The notes: generated by a model not told the origin, from the sequence alone. A stretch of DNA of 64,000 bases from Halonatronomonas sp964558325 (GCA_964558325.1 CAZLCX010000006.1:1-64000); one strand, 5' to 3'. Numbered from the stretch's first letter, positions 8,319 through 17,758 are shown. Numbers and translations: made by a program.

Positions 8319-10172
8319 TTATTTATTTCTATATAATTTAAGTTTTTCTGATAGTTCAAACTGATTTAAAATAGCAACTGCCAGATGATAAATCTGGCCC
8401 CTGGTTAAATTTGCCCCGCTCTCTATCTCCCTTTCAGCCTGCCAGTTCTTTAATATTTCAATAAATTCCTGACTTTCTATCCCAGGTGCATAATCTCCAA
8501 TTATTTCAGTGATCTCCTGAACTTTATTATATCTAACTGGCTGATCAGTTGAACTAATGGCAGCAAGATGATTTGATAAACCTGGATAATCTACACTGGC
8601 GTCCCGATTCTTTAGACCATTTAGCAGTAAGTAAACAAAGGTCCTTTCAGTTAAAGTTTCATCCAGCCGGAAATTATTTTCATAGCCTCCAACTATTAAA
8701 CCCCAGGAAAGGAGTTCAGCAACAGGTTCAACATAATCCCCAGGAACAAGCTCCCTCTGCAGATTCCTGATATTCCCTGAGCCAAGCTGACTGGCAAGTC
8801 CGGTTTCAGACTGGATTTCTGCCATTAAAGCTGGATTATCTGCAACTTCTTTAGGTCTAAGATTATTGGCCACAGCCTTTGCGATAGCAAGGCTGGCACC
8901 CTCTGCCGCCACCATACCATTAGGCACTATTCTACCTGATGAATGGGCGATAGAAGACTGGCCGCTGGCTCTGCCAGCAATCAGTAGATTATCAAAATCA
9001 ACAGAGATTAAACTCCTTAAGGGTTTGCCATAAATTCCAGGATTAAAGTAAACAAAGCCGCCGGCTCCAGGAGCATGAGACTGGTAATCCAGAGGATAGG
9101 AGGCAAGGGCGACTGTATCTTCAGGGATCCTGGCAGTTAACTGAGCTTTTACATCTAATTGCTTTTCAGTAACAAAATGCCTGGTTTCCCGAACATAAAA
9201 TTCCTCGGCAATCCCTATAAATTCAACGTTCCTCATGGCCTCTAACTCTTTACTTAAAAAATCAACTACAAGCTCAGCCTCGGCTTTAGCAGCTTCGTGG
9301 AGATCAGCTAATAACTCTTTATCACTGCCATCTACACCATAAAAATGGAGGGCATTAATATAACCAAAGGTTACTGTCTCTCCATTTAAGTTCCTATCTT
9401 CTAAAACTAAATTTAAGCCCCTTAATCCGGCTTCAGGATGCCTGGGCTGATATCTGGCCCCTAAAGCAGAAAAACCGTAAGCATAGCCCTTTTTTACGAC
9501 TGTCTGGCCATGTCTGCCAGAGCGGGCCTCTCTCTGCAACCTATTTTTATCTATATTTTTAATTTTGATAATTGGAGTAACAGGCATAAACCTGTCAGGT
9601 TGATTGATATCTCCACCGCCAAAGAAATAGGGATTGCCAGCTTTATAGGCCAGCTCTCCATTCTGACTGGCATCGATAAAGTATTCTCCAGTTAAATTAA
9701 TAGTTTTACCTGAAGGAGCTTCAACCTTAATCCTCTGTACTAACCGGCCATTTTTATTAATCTCTTTCAGACTATGATTTCTATAGAGGGTTAAATTTTC
9801 CTCAGCGGCAAGCAGGCTGTTAAAGGCCTGGGTGGCTTCTTTAATTTTAAAGGAGACACCTCCGCCGACTAGATTATGCCATTCTTTAAAAATCCCCTGG
9901 TTAATATTATTGCCATTCCGGTCATAATTTAAATCCAGAAAATTTAAGGCGCCATAGGTAAAGAGACCCCCAGGTTCCGCCTGCTCCATTACTAAAGCTG
10001 TATTTAAACCGCTCCGGGCAGCCGCCACTGCAGCTGCCACCCCTTCAGGTTCTGCCTGATAAACGACTAAATCATAGGCTAAAGTATTAACTGCAGCCAG
10101 TAAAATTACCAGGGAAGTAAGGGTAAATATTTTAATAATTTTTTTCAATAAATTTACGTTCAATAAATTCAC
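8319..10172 (-). CDS. Secreted FAD-dependent oxidoreductase with SLH-like C-terminal tail
   Basis: This 617-residue protein starts with a signal peptide (lysines at 10-14, hydrophobic core 15-28, probable cleavage near residue 32 after TLA). Mature sequence opens directly with a Rossmann strand (YDLVVYQAEPEGVAAAVAAARSG) of the FAD_oxidored family, where the usual GGG is altered. AGRASGQSSIAHSSGRIVPNG and a later GASLAIAKAV are the family's second FAD region. From about residue 470 the segment PVAELLSWGLIVGG with FRLDETLTE resembles an S-layer homology repeat, suggesting attachment to the cell surface. Substrate unknown. GTG start; it follows asnS by 15 bases. Confidence 0.78.
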   Translation of the reverse strand: MNLLNVNLLKKIIKIFTLTSLVILLAAVNTLAYDLVVYQAEPEGVAAAVAAARSGLNTALVMEQAEPGGLFTYGALNFLDLNYDRNGNNINQGIFKEWHNLVGGGVSFKIKEATQAFNSLLAAEENLTLYRNHSLKEINKNGRLVQRIKVEAPSGKTINLTGEYFIDASQNGELAYKAGNPYFFGGGDINQPDRFMPVTPIIKIKNIDKNRLQREARSGRHGQTVVKKGYAYGFSALGARYQPRHPEAGLRGLNLVLEDRNLNGETVTFGYINALHFYGVDGSDKELLADLHEAAKAEAELVVDFLSKELEAMRNVEFIGIAEEFYVRETRHFVTEKQLDVKAQLTARIPEDTVALASYPLDYQSHAPGAGGFVYFNPGIYGKPLRSLISVDFDNLLIAGRASGQSSIAHSSGRIVPNGMVAAEGASLAIAKAVANNLRPKEVADNPALMAEIQSETGLASQLGSGNIRNLQRELVPGDYVEPVAELLSWGLIVGGYENNFRLDETLTERTFVYLLLNGLKNRDASVDYPGLSNHLAAISSTDQPVRYNKVQEITEIIGDYAPGIESQEFIEILKNWQAEREIESGANLTRGQIYHLAVAILNQFELSEKLKLYRNK

Positions 10173-10187
10173 ATCTTTCCTGATAGT

Positions 10188-11579
10188 TTAAAAATCTGCT
10201 GATTTTGGTGTTCTTGGGAAAGGAATGACGTCTCTGATATTGCTCATCCCGGATAGATACATTAAGAGCCTTTCAAAGCCGAGGCCAAAGCCGGAATGGG
10301 GAACAGTCCCATATTTTCTGATATCGAGATACCAGCTATATTTCTCTAAGTCCATACCTTCATTTTCCATCTTTTCCTTTAAGACATCATAGCGTTCTTC
10401 CCGCTGACTGCCGCCGATAATCTCTCCAACCTGGGGAACCAGGCAGTCTACTGCCTTGACAGTCCGGCCATCTTCATTTAAGCGCATGTAGAAAGCCTTG
10501 ATTTCAGCAGGATAATCAGTTACAAAGATAGGTTTATTAAAATGTTTCTCAGTTAAATATCTTTCATGTTCTGACTGGAGATCAACTCCCCACTTAACTG
10601 GAAATTCGAAGTCTTCATCGGCATTTTCTAAGATTTCTATGGCCTCGGTATAGGTAATCTGGCCGAAATCAGCTTCAATAATCTCTTTAATAATCTCTTT
10701 TCTGCCCTCATCGATCCATTTATTAAAGAAATTCATCTCTTCTTCAGCCTCTTCTAGGGCATAGCGGAAGAGATACTTGATGAAATCCTCCATTAGTACC
10801 AGCATATCATCGAGTTCACAGAAAGCCATCTCCGGCTCGATCATCCAGAATTCAGAGGCATGGCGGGAAGTATTGGAATTCTCAGCTCTAAAAGTTGGGC
10901 CAAAGGTGTAGATATCACCGATTGCAGTGGCCAGTAGCTCCCCCTGGAGCTGACCGCTGACAGTAAGCCCGGTCTCCTGACCAAAGAAATCCTGGCTGAA
11001 ATCTACCTCGCCCTGCTCGGTCATCGGGGGATCTTCTAAATCTAGAGTAGAAACTCTAAACATCTCCCCGGCACCTTCAGCATCTCCAGTAGTGATAATT
11101 GGAGTATGTATATAATAGAAATCCCTCTCATTATAAAATTTATGAATGGCATAGGCCATCTTGCTCCTGAATCTATTCATAACACTAAAGGTATTGGTTC
11201 TTGGCCTTAAATGGGCAATTTCTCTTAAAAATTCAAAGGAATGCCGCTTTTTCTGTAATTTATAATCCTCAGGGGCTTCACCTAAAATCTCAATCTTTTC
11301 AGCCTTCATTTCAATTGACTGCTCCCGGCCTTCAACTTTATCAAGGTAGCCCTCAACCCTCAAACTGGCTCCATTTGCAATCTGATCAAGGGGGAACTTT
11401 TCAGGGTTTAAGACAACAATCTGTAAATTCTCAAAGGAGCTGCCATCATTTAATTCAATAAATGCTATATTCTTTGAACTCCTAAAGGTCTTAACCCAGC
11501 CCATTACCAGCACATCTTCATACTCTTCAATATTATCATTTAAAATATCTTTAACTTTAAATCTTTTAAAATAATCCAT
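10188..11579 (-). CDS. asnS: Asparaginyl-tRNA synthetase
   Basis: This 463-residue class II synthetase charges tRNA-Asn. It has an N-terminal OB fold (about 18-110), motif 2 with TFRAENSNTSRH followed by EFWMIEPEMAF, and motif 3 with GFGLGFERLLMY. The alternative, an archaeal-type AspRS, is disfavoured by the RAENSNTSRH signature and by the short OB-domain layout of AsnRS. The length is as expected. Start ATG with AGGAGGGTG. The gene is followed by the secreted flavoprotein on the same strand. No T-box was seen in the 11580-11702 gap. Confidence 0.95.
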   Translation of the reverse strand: MDYFKRFKVKDILNDNIEEYEDVLVMGWVKTFRSSKNIAFIELNDGSSFENLQIVVLNPEKFPLDQIANGASLRVEGYLDKVEGREQSIEMKAEKIEILGEAPEDYKLQKKRHSFEFLREIAHLRPRTNTFSVMNRFRSKMAYAIHKFYNERDFYYIHTPIITTGDAEGAGEMFRVSTLDLEDPPMTEQGEVDFSQDFFGQETGLTVSGQLQGELLATAIGDIYTFGPTFRAENSNTSRHASEFWMIEPEMAFCELDDMLVLMEDFIKYLFRYALEEAEEEMNFFNKWIDEGRKEIIKEIIEADFGQITYTEAIEILENADEDFEFPVKWGVDLQSEHERYLTEKHFNKPIFVTDYPAEIKAFYMRLNEDGRTVKAVDCLVPQVGEIIGGSQREERYDVLKEKMENEGMDLEKYSWYLDIRKYGTVPHSGFGLGFERLLMYLSGMSNIRDVIPFPRTPKSADF

Positions 11580-11702
11580 TATTCACCCTCCTAATTTTTA
11601 TTACTCAGATATAATTTTATCAAAAAGGCAGGAAAATCACAATATAAAGAGAAATAAAATATATAAGAGAAAAGGAAATTATTTAACTGGAGGTTATAAA
11701 AG

Positions 11703-13115
11703 ATGTCAAATGAAGAGATTCGTAAGCTTTGCAAAAATTATCAGGACGATATAATTAATTCATTAAGGGAAATTTTGCAATACAATAGTATCCAGGCAGA
11801 CCCTAAACCAGGACAGCCCTTTGGGGAAGAAGTAGATAAATGTTTAAATAAAACCCTGGAAATTGCTGAAAATTTAGGTTTTAAAACCGGGAATATTGAT
11901 GGTTATGCCGGTTATGCTGAAATTGGTGAAGGCGAAGAGATGTTTGGGATTTTATGTCATTTAGATATCGTTCCAGCAGGAGATGACTGGTCCTATCCTC
12001 CCTTTGCCGGTGAGATTAATGATAATAAGATCTATGGTCGGGGAACTTTAGATAATAAAGGCCCGGCAATTGCCTCGCTCTATGCTATGAAGGTAATTAA
12101 GGATTTAGGCATTGAATTAAATAAAAGAGTTAGATTAATCCTTGGCTGCAATGAAGAGAGCGGCTGGGCCGGGATTGATTATTACAAAGAACATGCTGAA
12201 ATGCCAGAAATAGCCTTTAGCCCTGATGCAGAATTTCCAGTAATCCATGCAGAAAAGGGAATATTAATCTTTAATTTAAATAAGGATTTTGAAAAGAAGG
12301 GTGATGTTGAACCTGGCAGAGTTACTCTCAAATCAATATCCGGAGGCAATGCCCCTAATATGGTGCCAGATAGAGCCACCGCTATTTTAGAGGGTGAATT
12401 TGATTATCTTAGCACTCAACTGGAAAAATATAATAATTTGTGGGATGGCGAGTTACTGTTAACTAAATCAGATGAAGGTCTTGAGCTGGTAGCAAAGGGT
12501 ATCTCTGCCCATGGAAGTATGCCCCAGGATGGCGTAAATGCAGTCTCTCATCTGATTAATTTTCTTGGAGATCTAAAGTTAACAGGGGATGAGAAGGCTG
12601 AATTTTTAAGGCAGTATTCAGAACTTATCGGCCTTAACTATTTTGGAGAAAATATTGGCTGTCAGATGTCTGATCAGGTCTCTGGGCCTTTAATCTTTAA
12701 TGTTGGCCAGATTAAATTAGATGACGATCAGGCTAAAGTAGTTGTTAATATCCGGTATCCAGTTCAGGCTTCTGCCGATGAAGTCTTTGCCAGGATGGAA
12801 GATAAGCTGCAAGCAACTGGCTGGACAATTGAAAAGGGTGAGCATAAAGAACCATTATATGTTGAAAAAGATAGCGAGTTAGTTAAGAGCTTAATGGAAA
12901 TATATCAGGAAGAGACCGGGGATTACGAGGCAGCTCCGATAGCTATCGGTGGAGGCACCTATGCCAGGGCTGTTGAAAAAGCAGTTGCCTTTGGACCATT
13001 ATTCCCAGGTCAGCCAGAACTGGCCCATCAAAAGGATGAATATATTGGAATAGATGACCTGATTAAAAATACTGTTATCTATGCCAAGGCAATAGCTGCT
13101 CTAGCTGGAAAATAA
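11703..13115 (+). CDS. pepV: M20 dipeptidase, PepV/Sapep family
   Basis: This 470-residue zinc dipeptidase carries the co-catalytic site of PepV: H86 and D88 in CHLDIVPAG, D117 in GRGTLDNKG, and E151-E152 in GCNEESGW. The lid domain spans about 185-390 and contains SAHGSMPQDGVNA. Near the end comes GGGTYARAVEKAVAFGP, typical for this family. It would release amino acids from dipeptides in the cytoplasm. The start is ATG with GGAGG. It is a single gene between asnS (divergent) and the YtvI-like gene 85 bases downstream. Confidence 0.92.
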   Translation: MSNEEIRKLCKNYQDDIINSLREILQYNSIQADPKPGQPFGEEVDKCLNKTLEIAENLGFKTGNIDGYAGYAEIGEGEEMFGILCHLDIVPAGDDWSYPPFAGEINDNKIYGRGTLDNKGPAIASLYAMKVIKDLGIELNKRVRLILGCNEESGWAGIDYYKEHAEMPEIAFSPDAEFPVIHAEKGILIFNLNKDFEKKGDVEPGRVTLKSISGGNAPNMVPDRATAILEGEFDYLSTQLEKYNNLWDGELLLTKSDEGLELVAKGISAHGSMPQDGVNAVSHLINFLGDLKLTGDEKAEFLRQYSELIGLNYFGENIGCQMSDQVSGPLIFNVGQIKLDDDQAKVVVNIRYPVQASADEVFARMEDKLQATGWTIEKGEHKEPLYVEKDSELVKSLMEIYQEETGDYEAAPIAIGGGTYARAVEKAVAFGPLFPGQPELAHQKDEYIGIDDLIKNTVIYAKAIAALAGK

Positions 13116-13200
13116 TTTTTATGGCAAATAAATAATAATTTAAAAAAATTAACTGACAGGTTTTTGTATTAATATTTAATTGAAGGAGAGGAATTTAAAA

Positions 13201-14220
13201 ATGCAGCCATTAAATATCTCTTACCAAAGAATATTAAAAAGGACGATTGTATTTTTAATCGTCGCTGTATTTTTCTACACAGTAATTTTTAAATTAACTC
13301 CTTTTTTCCTTGCCTTTTTAATGGTTTTAATTATGGAAAAGCCTGTCAGTTTTCTTTCCCGTTATATCCCTAGATTTCCCTCTGTCATAATTGTTCTGAC
13401 AGTTATCTTAATTCTTTTAACTCTGGTTGCCTTTGTTGTCAGCAGCAATATTATTTCAGAACTTATTGCCCTTGGTAAGGTTTTGCCCCAGTATCGGGAG
13501 CAGATAACTGCTTCTTTTGATAACCTTATTCAGAGGCAGGAAGAGGTTTTTGAGGTTATACCTGATGAAATTTCATCTCTGCTCAGACAGAATATAAATG
13601 TTATTTATCGGCGGGGAGATCAGATTTTATCAGAGGCAGTTAATCGGATAGTTAACCTTACCTTTAATATACCAGGACTTTTTATTTTCATTATTTTCAC
13701 AGTATTTTCTTCATTTTATATCAGCAGGGATAAAGAGAAAATTTTTAAGTATATTTCCAGTAAATTTAATCTTTCAGAAGAAGATAAACTGAAACTGGTC
13801 AATGATCTTTCAGCCTATCTTAGAGTTCAATTTCTAATTATTACAAATACAACTATCTGGGTGGGAGTAATCCTATCATTAATTGAATTTCCCTATGCTA
13901 TCCTGCTTGCCCTTTTATCTGGCATCCTGGATTTAATTCCTATAATCGGTCCAGGAGTAATCCTCTGGCCGTTAATTATTTTTCATGCTTTCATAAATCC
14001 CCTTTATGCCCTGATACTTTTTATAGTCTATATAATTGTAATAGGCTTTAGACCCTTTATGGAAGCTAATATTCTGGGAACCAATATTGGAGTTCACCCG
14101 GTTATTTTATTACTGGGATTATATGCCGGTTTAAATATCTTAGGTTTTCGAGGTGTGATCCTTGCCCCTCTCTCAATTATAACCTTCAAAGTCTTATTAG
14201 TTGCAGATATTGGTTTATAA
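13201..14220 (+). CDS. AI-2E family transporter, YtvI-like
   Basis: A 339-residue membrane protein of the UPF0118/AI-2E family. It has paired membrane helices at the N terminus (about 15-45 and 55-85), a soluble stretch (about 85-150) and five or so helices after residue 155, with the family signature DLIPIIGPGVILWP and RPFMEANILG. Members include YtvI, needed in Bacillus sporulation, and proteins for sodium or autoinducer export. ATG at 13201 is preferred to the in-frame TTG at 13180, because the SD GAAGGAGAGG lies between them. Whether this copy acts in sporulation cannot be told. Confidence 0.82.
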   Translation: MQPLNISYQRILKRTIVFLIVAVFFYTVIFKLTPFFLAFLMVLIMEKPVSFLSRYIPRFPSVIIVLTVILILLTLVAFVVSSNIISELIALGKVLPQYREQITASFDNLIQRQEEVFEVIPDEISSLLRQNINVIYRRGDQILSEAVNRIVNLTFNIPGLFIFIIFTVFSSFYISRDKEKIFKYISSKFNLSEEDKLKLVNDLSAYLRVQFLIITNTTIWVGVILSLIEFPYAILLALLSGILDLIPIIGPGVILWPLIIFHAFINPLYALILFIVYIIVIGFRPFMEANILGTNIGVHPVILLLGLYAGLNILGFRGVILAPLSIITFKVLLVADIGL

Positions 14221-14288
14221 ATTTATTTTAAAAAAATTTTAACAAAAAGAAGGATTTTAAGGATTTATCCTGAATATATATATTAGAA

Positions 14289-14306
14289 AATGAAATGGAT
14301 TTCATT
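14289..14306. promoter_or_regulatory. LacI/CcpA-like operator candidate
   Basis: AATGAAAT and its exact inverse ATTTCATT flank a central GG. The core fits the LacI-family pattern TGAAA-N4-TTTCA but lacks the usual central CG. It is about 50 bases before the candidate promoter of the sugar operon, whose last gene encodes a LacI regulator. Confidence 0.45.
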
Positions 14307-14356
14307 CCGCTCATTTTTTAAAAAATAAAAATTAACAGAATATTATCTCTAATGCT

Positions 14357-14385
14357 TTGACTTGCTCCATATAAATCTTTAGATT
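14357..14385 (+). promoter_or_regulatory. Candidate promoter of the sugar operon
   Basis: TTGACT (14357-14362) and TAGATT (14380-14385) are separated by 17 bases, 66 bases before the binding-protein start. Confidence 0.5.
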
Positions 14386-14451
14386 CCTGTTTTATATTTC
14401 TGGGTGTAATTAAAATTCACCATAAAAAATCTTAATAGGGGGTAGAAAAAA

Positions 14452-15741
14452 TTGAAGAAAGCTTTAGTGTTTGTCCTTTCATTATCACTGGTAATGTTCT
14501 TTGCAGTCTCTGTAGCAGCTGAAGAGGTTGAGATTACAGTAGCCGGTGGAGCAGTTGGCCAGGAACTGGAATTGACAGAAAAAGCAGCTGAAATGTACAT
14601 GGAAGAAAATCCTGATGTGGAAATTGAAGTTCTTGATACTCCAGACCTTGCCCAGGATAGATTAGGGCTCTATCTACAGTTTTTTGAAGCAGAAAGTTCT
14701 GAAGTTGATGTCTATCAGATTGATGTTATCTGGCCAGGAGACCTTGCCGAGCATTTCATTGATTTAAGTGAATATGCTGAAGAAGATGAAATTGATATGC
14801 ATTTTGATGAGATTATTGAGAATAATACAGTAGATGGGAAATTAGTTGCTATTCCCTGGTTTACAGATGCAGGCCTTTTATATTATCGGTCAGATTTATT
14901 AGAAAAGTATGATTTAGATGTACCAGAAACCTGGGACGAACTAGAAGAAGCAGCTGAAACTATTCAGGAAGGTGAAAGAGAAGAGGGTAATGAAGATTTT
15001 GTCGGTTATGTCTGGCAGGGTGATTCCTATGAAGGTTTAACCACTAACGCCCTTGAATGGTTTGCCTCCTCAAATGCCGGCACAATTATTTCCGAGGACG
15101 AAAAAATAACAGTAAATAATGAAAATGCCGTTGAAATGTTAGAACAGGCCGCCGGCTGGGTCGGAACAATTTCTCCAGATGGTGTCACTGGAATGGGTGA
15201 AGAAGATGCCAGATCAGTCTTCCAGGGAGGAAATGCTGCCTTTATGAGAAACTGGCCATATGCCTATGCTCTTGCCCAGGATGAAGAAGAAAGTTCAATT
15301 GCCGGTGATTTTGATGTCAGTCCACTTCCATCATCAGAAAATGGAGAACCTGCCGCAACTTTAGGAGGCTGGCAGCTAGGAGTCAGTAAGTATAGTGAAC
15401 ATCCAGAGATTGCTGCTGACGTTGCCCTTTATCTGGCAGGTTATGAATCCCAGAAAATGCGGGCAATTGAAGGTTCAATGAATCCTACCATTGAAGAATT
15501 ATATGAAGACGAAGAAGTACTGGAAGCTACACCTTTCTTCGAAGACCTTTATGATGTCTTTACAAATGCAGTAGCCAGACCTTCAACAGTTTCAGCACCT
15601 GATTATAACCAGGTTTCTGAATATTTCTTCCAGGCTGTCCACTCAGTTTTAACTGGTGACGATGATGCTTTAACTGCTATAGAATATTTAGAATTAGACC
15701 TAGAGGACCTAACTGGTTTTGAAACTGGTGATCCTGAATAG
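14452..15741 (+). CDS. Sugar ABC transporter substrate-binding protein
   Basis: This 429-residue protein is an extracellular solute-binding protein of family 1 (maltose/trehalose type). It has a clear signal peptide (KKALVFVLSLSLVMFF, cleavage near VAA-EE at about 22) but no lipobox cysteine, so it should be free in a periplasm. The mature protein is strongly acidic, as expected in a salt-in halophile. Features of the family include IPWFTDAGLLYYRSDLLEKY at about 135-155 and an aromatic-rich C-terminal lobe. Start TTG with AGGGGG. It heads an operon with two permeases and a GH65 phosphorylase. An alpha-glucoside is the likely ligand, by inference. Confidence 0.92.
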   Translation: MKKALVFVLSLSLVMFFAVSVAAEEVEITVAGGAVGQELELTEKAAEMYMEENPDVEIEVLDTPDLAQDRLGLYLQFFEAESSEVDVYQIDVIWPGDLAEHFIDLSEYAEEDEIDMHFDEIIENNTVDGKLVAIPWFTDAGLLYYRSDLLEKYDLDVPETWDELEEAAETIQEGEREEGNEDFVGYVWQGDSYEGLTTNALEWFASSNAGTIISEDEKITVNNENAVEMLEQAAGWVGTISPDGVTGMGEEDARSVFQGGNAAFMRNWPYAYALAQDEEESSIAGDFDVSPLPSSENGEPAATLGGWQLGVSKYSEHPEIAADVALYLAGYESQKMRAIEGSMNPTIEELYEDEEVLEATPFFEDLYDVFTNAVARPSTVSAPDYNQVSEYFFQAVHSVLTGDDDALTAIEYLELDLEDLTGFETGDPE

Positions 15742-15767
15742 TAATTAATTGTAAATAAATTAGTCTG

Positions 15768-15791
15768 AGGGGAGGGCATTTACCCTCCCCT
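15768..15791 (+). terminator. Intra-operon hairpin after the binding-protein gene
   Basis: A nine-bp G+C-rich stem (15768-15776 with 15783-15791) and six-base loop sit between the binding-protein and permease genes, with only TTAAATTT after it. It likely stabilises the upstream transcript or attenuates, so that binding protein exceeds permease. Confidence 0.6.
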
Positions 15792-15811
15792 TAAATTTAG
15801 GAGGAGATATT

Positions 15812-16873
15812 ATGGCCAAAAATTCATCAAATGATCTGGCCCATCAGGAAGCGAGGTTAGCTTATAAACTTTTAGCTCCTGCAGCTATAATATTACTGCT
15901 TGTAGCCCTTTATCCTTTAGGACAGGTTTTTTATACAAGTATGACAGATAGAACCTTTGCCAGTGGCCGTGAGCCAAATTTTGTTGGTTTTGAAAATTAT
16001 AAAGAATTACTTAGCATGAGAGTAGTGGAATTACCCCCTCAGACCGATGATGAGGGCAATGTAGTCAGAGAAGATGGAGAAATTGTTTATGAAAGACCAA
16101 TTCGAGTCTTGCCTAGAGAACCGAGGAGGTTTAGATCAGTCTGGCAGGTAGGTTTATTTGGAAATGAATATGTGATTGCTGCCAGCAATCCAACCTTTAT
16201 TAAAGCAATTGTTAATACAATTATATTTACGGTTGTTTCAGTCTTTTTAGAGACAATCTTAGGGCTATTAATAGCCCTGGTGGTAAATAGTAATTTTAAA
16301 GGACGGGGAGCAATGAGGGCAATTATGCTGGTTCCCTGGGCTGTTATTACCGTTGTCTCTGCAAGAATGTGGGAATGGATGCTGTCTTCAAGTCGAGTTG
16401 GTGTCTTTAATACATTACTCCAGAGATTTGAGATTATGGATGAAAGCATTGCATTTTTACAGTCGTCCTTCTGGCAGTTACCATCGATGATAGCAGTTGA
16501 TGTCTGGAAAACAACACCCTTTATGGCATTATTAATTCTGGCTGGACTCCAGTTAATTCCTAATGAACTTTATGAGGCAGCCAGAGTAGATGGAGCCAAT
16601 AAAATAAAACAGTTTTTCTCAATAACCTTACCTTTAATTAAGCCGTCACTTGCTGTTGCCTTGATCTTTAGAACCTTAGATGCCTTAAGAGTATTTGATA
16701 TTTTCCAGGTCTTACTTGCCCAGTCTAAGTATTCGATGGCCAGTTATAATTATTTTCAGTTAATTAATAACCGGGCTATGGGCGTATCTTCTGCAATCGG
16801 TGTTGTTATTTTTGTTATTATTTTTGCCTTTGCAATTATGTATATTAAAGCATTGGGAGTTGATGCAGAATGA
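15812..16873 (+). CDS. Sugar ABC transporter permease, MalF-like
   Basis: A 353-residue inner-membrane permease with six or more helices. After the first helix (about 18-40) comes a long external loop of roughly 90 residues (40-130). The EAA loop that docks on the ATPase is EAARVDGANKIKQFFSITLP at about 246-265. This is the MalF/UgpA type of the MalFGK class. Start ATG with AGGAGGAG. Its stop overlaps the start of the second permease (ATGA). The external loop carries an acidic stretch (DDEGNVVREDGE) that is unusual for the family and may be a halophile trait. Confidence 0.93.
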   Translation: MAKNSSNDLAHQEARLAYKLLAPAAIILLLVALYPLGQVFYTSMTDRTFASGREPNFVGFENYKELLSMRVVELPPQTDDEGNVVREDGEIVYERPIRVLPREPRRFRSVWQVGLFGNEYVIAASNPTFIKAIVNTIIFTVVSVFLETILGLLIALVVNSNFKGRGAMRAIMLVPWAVITVVSARMWEWMLSSSRVGVFNTLLQRFEIMDESIAFLQSSFWQLPSMIAVDVWKTTPFMALLILAGLQLIPNELYEAARVDGANKIKQFFSITLPLIKPSLAVALIFRTLDALRVFDIFQVLLAQSKYSMASYNYFQLINNRAMGVSSAIGVVIFVIIFAFAIMYIKALGVDAE

Positions 16874-17736
16874 CTGATTTTAAAGGTAATCCATTAAAAT
16901 ATATCTTATTTATTTTGGTTCTTGCTATTATCATTGTTTATCTTTTATTTCCCTTTTACTGGGCTGTAAATTCTTCCCTTAAAAATGAGGCCCAATTACA
17001 GATGACTCCAGCTACAATGATTCCTAGAAATCCAGTTACTTTTGAAATGCAGCCGACCTTTAGAAATTATCAGGCAATTTTTACCAGTGGTGAGTTTTTA
17101 TTAGGTCTCAGAAATAGTGGGATCGTTGCCGCAGCAGTTGTAACCTTATCCCTGGTTGTTGGTTCCTTTGCTGCCTTTGCCCTGGGAAAACTGAGGTTTA
17201 AAGGCAAAAATCCCTCTTTATATGTTATCCTGGCGATGACAATGTTTCCCCAGGTAACGGTCCTGGCAGGGTTATATGCTGTAATTACCAGTTTGGGTTT
17301 AAGGGCGCTCCCCAGTATGATCTTATCCTATATGATCTTTACTCTGCCCTTTACCACCTGGGTATTAACCTCGTTCTTTAAAGATCTACCGATTGAAATA
17401 ATGCAGTCAGCCCAGGTCGATGGAGCCTCACCATTCCAGACATTTTATATGATCCTATTGCCTCTAACAGCACCAGCGTTAGTAACCACTGGTCTACTGG
17501 CATTTATCCAATCCTGGAATGAGTATATCTTTGCCCTGACCTTTACCTCGATTGAACCGTCAGCCAGAACAGTTCCTGTAGCTATTTCCCTATTTTCAGG
17601 TGAAGTTGCCCGTCAGGAACCCTTTGGCGAAATTATGGCAGCAGCGGTTATTGTTACTATTCCAATTGTTATTTTAGTAATTATTTTCCAGAAGAAAATT
17701 GTTGCAGGCCTTACAGCCGGTGCAGTTAAAGGATAA
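16870..17736 (+). CDS. Sugar ABC transporter permease, MalG-like
   Basis: This 288-residue permease is the partner of the upstream MalF-like protein, and its ATG overlaps that gene's TGA. It has six predicted helices and the EAA motif SAQVDGASPFQTFYMILLP (about 190-208), followed by SWNEYIFALTF, which is typical of the MalG/LacG type. No ATP-binding subunit is encoded in this operon; a shared MsmK-type ATPase elsewhere in the genome is expected. The C terminus ends shortly after a basic FQKKIVAGLTAGAVKG, normal for MalG. Confidence 0.93.
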   Translation: MTDFKGNPLKYILFILVLAIIIVYLLFPFYWAVNSSLKNEAQLQMTPATMIPRNPVTFEMQPTFRNYQAIFTSGEFLLGLRNSGIVAAAVVTLSLVVGSFAAFALGKLRFKGKNPSLYVILAMTMFPQVTVLAGLYAVITSLGLRALPSMILSYMIFTLPFTTWVLTSFFKDLPIEIMQSAQVDGASPFQTFYMILLPLTAPALVTTGLLAFIQSWNEYIFALTFTSIEPSARTVPVAISLFSGEVARQEPFGEIMAAAVIVTIPIVILVIIFQKKIVAGLTAGAVKG

Positions 17737-17758
17737 TATTTTAAAGCAGGTGAAATTA

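Noticed and set aside
11580..11702. T-box leader for asnS
   Set aside because: The gap is short, and no T-box sequence (AGGGTGGNACCGCG-like) or terminator hairpin is seen upstream of asnS on its strand.
16087..16449. A 120-codon minus-strand frame inside the MalF-like gene
   Set aside because: It is fully inside a well-supported gene and shows no recognisable domain.
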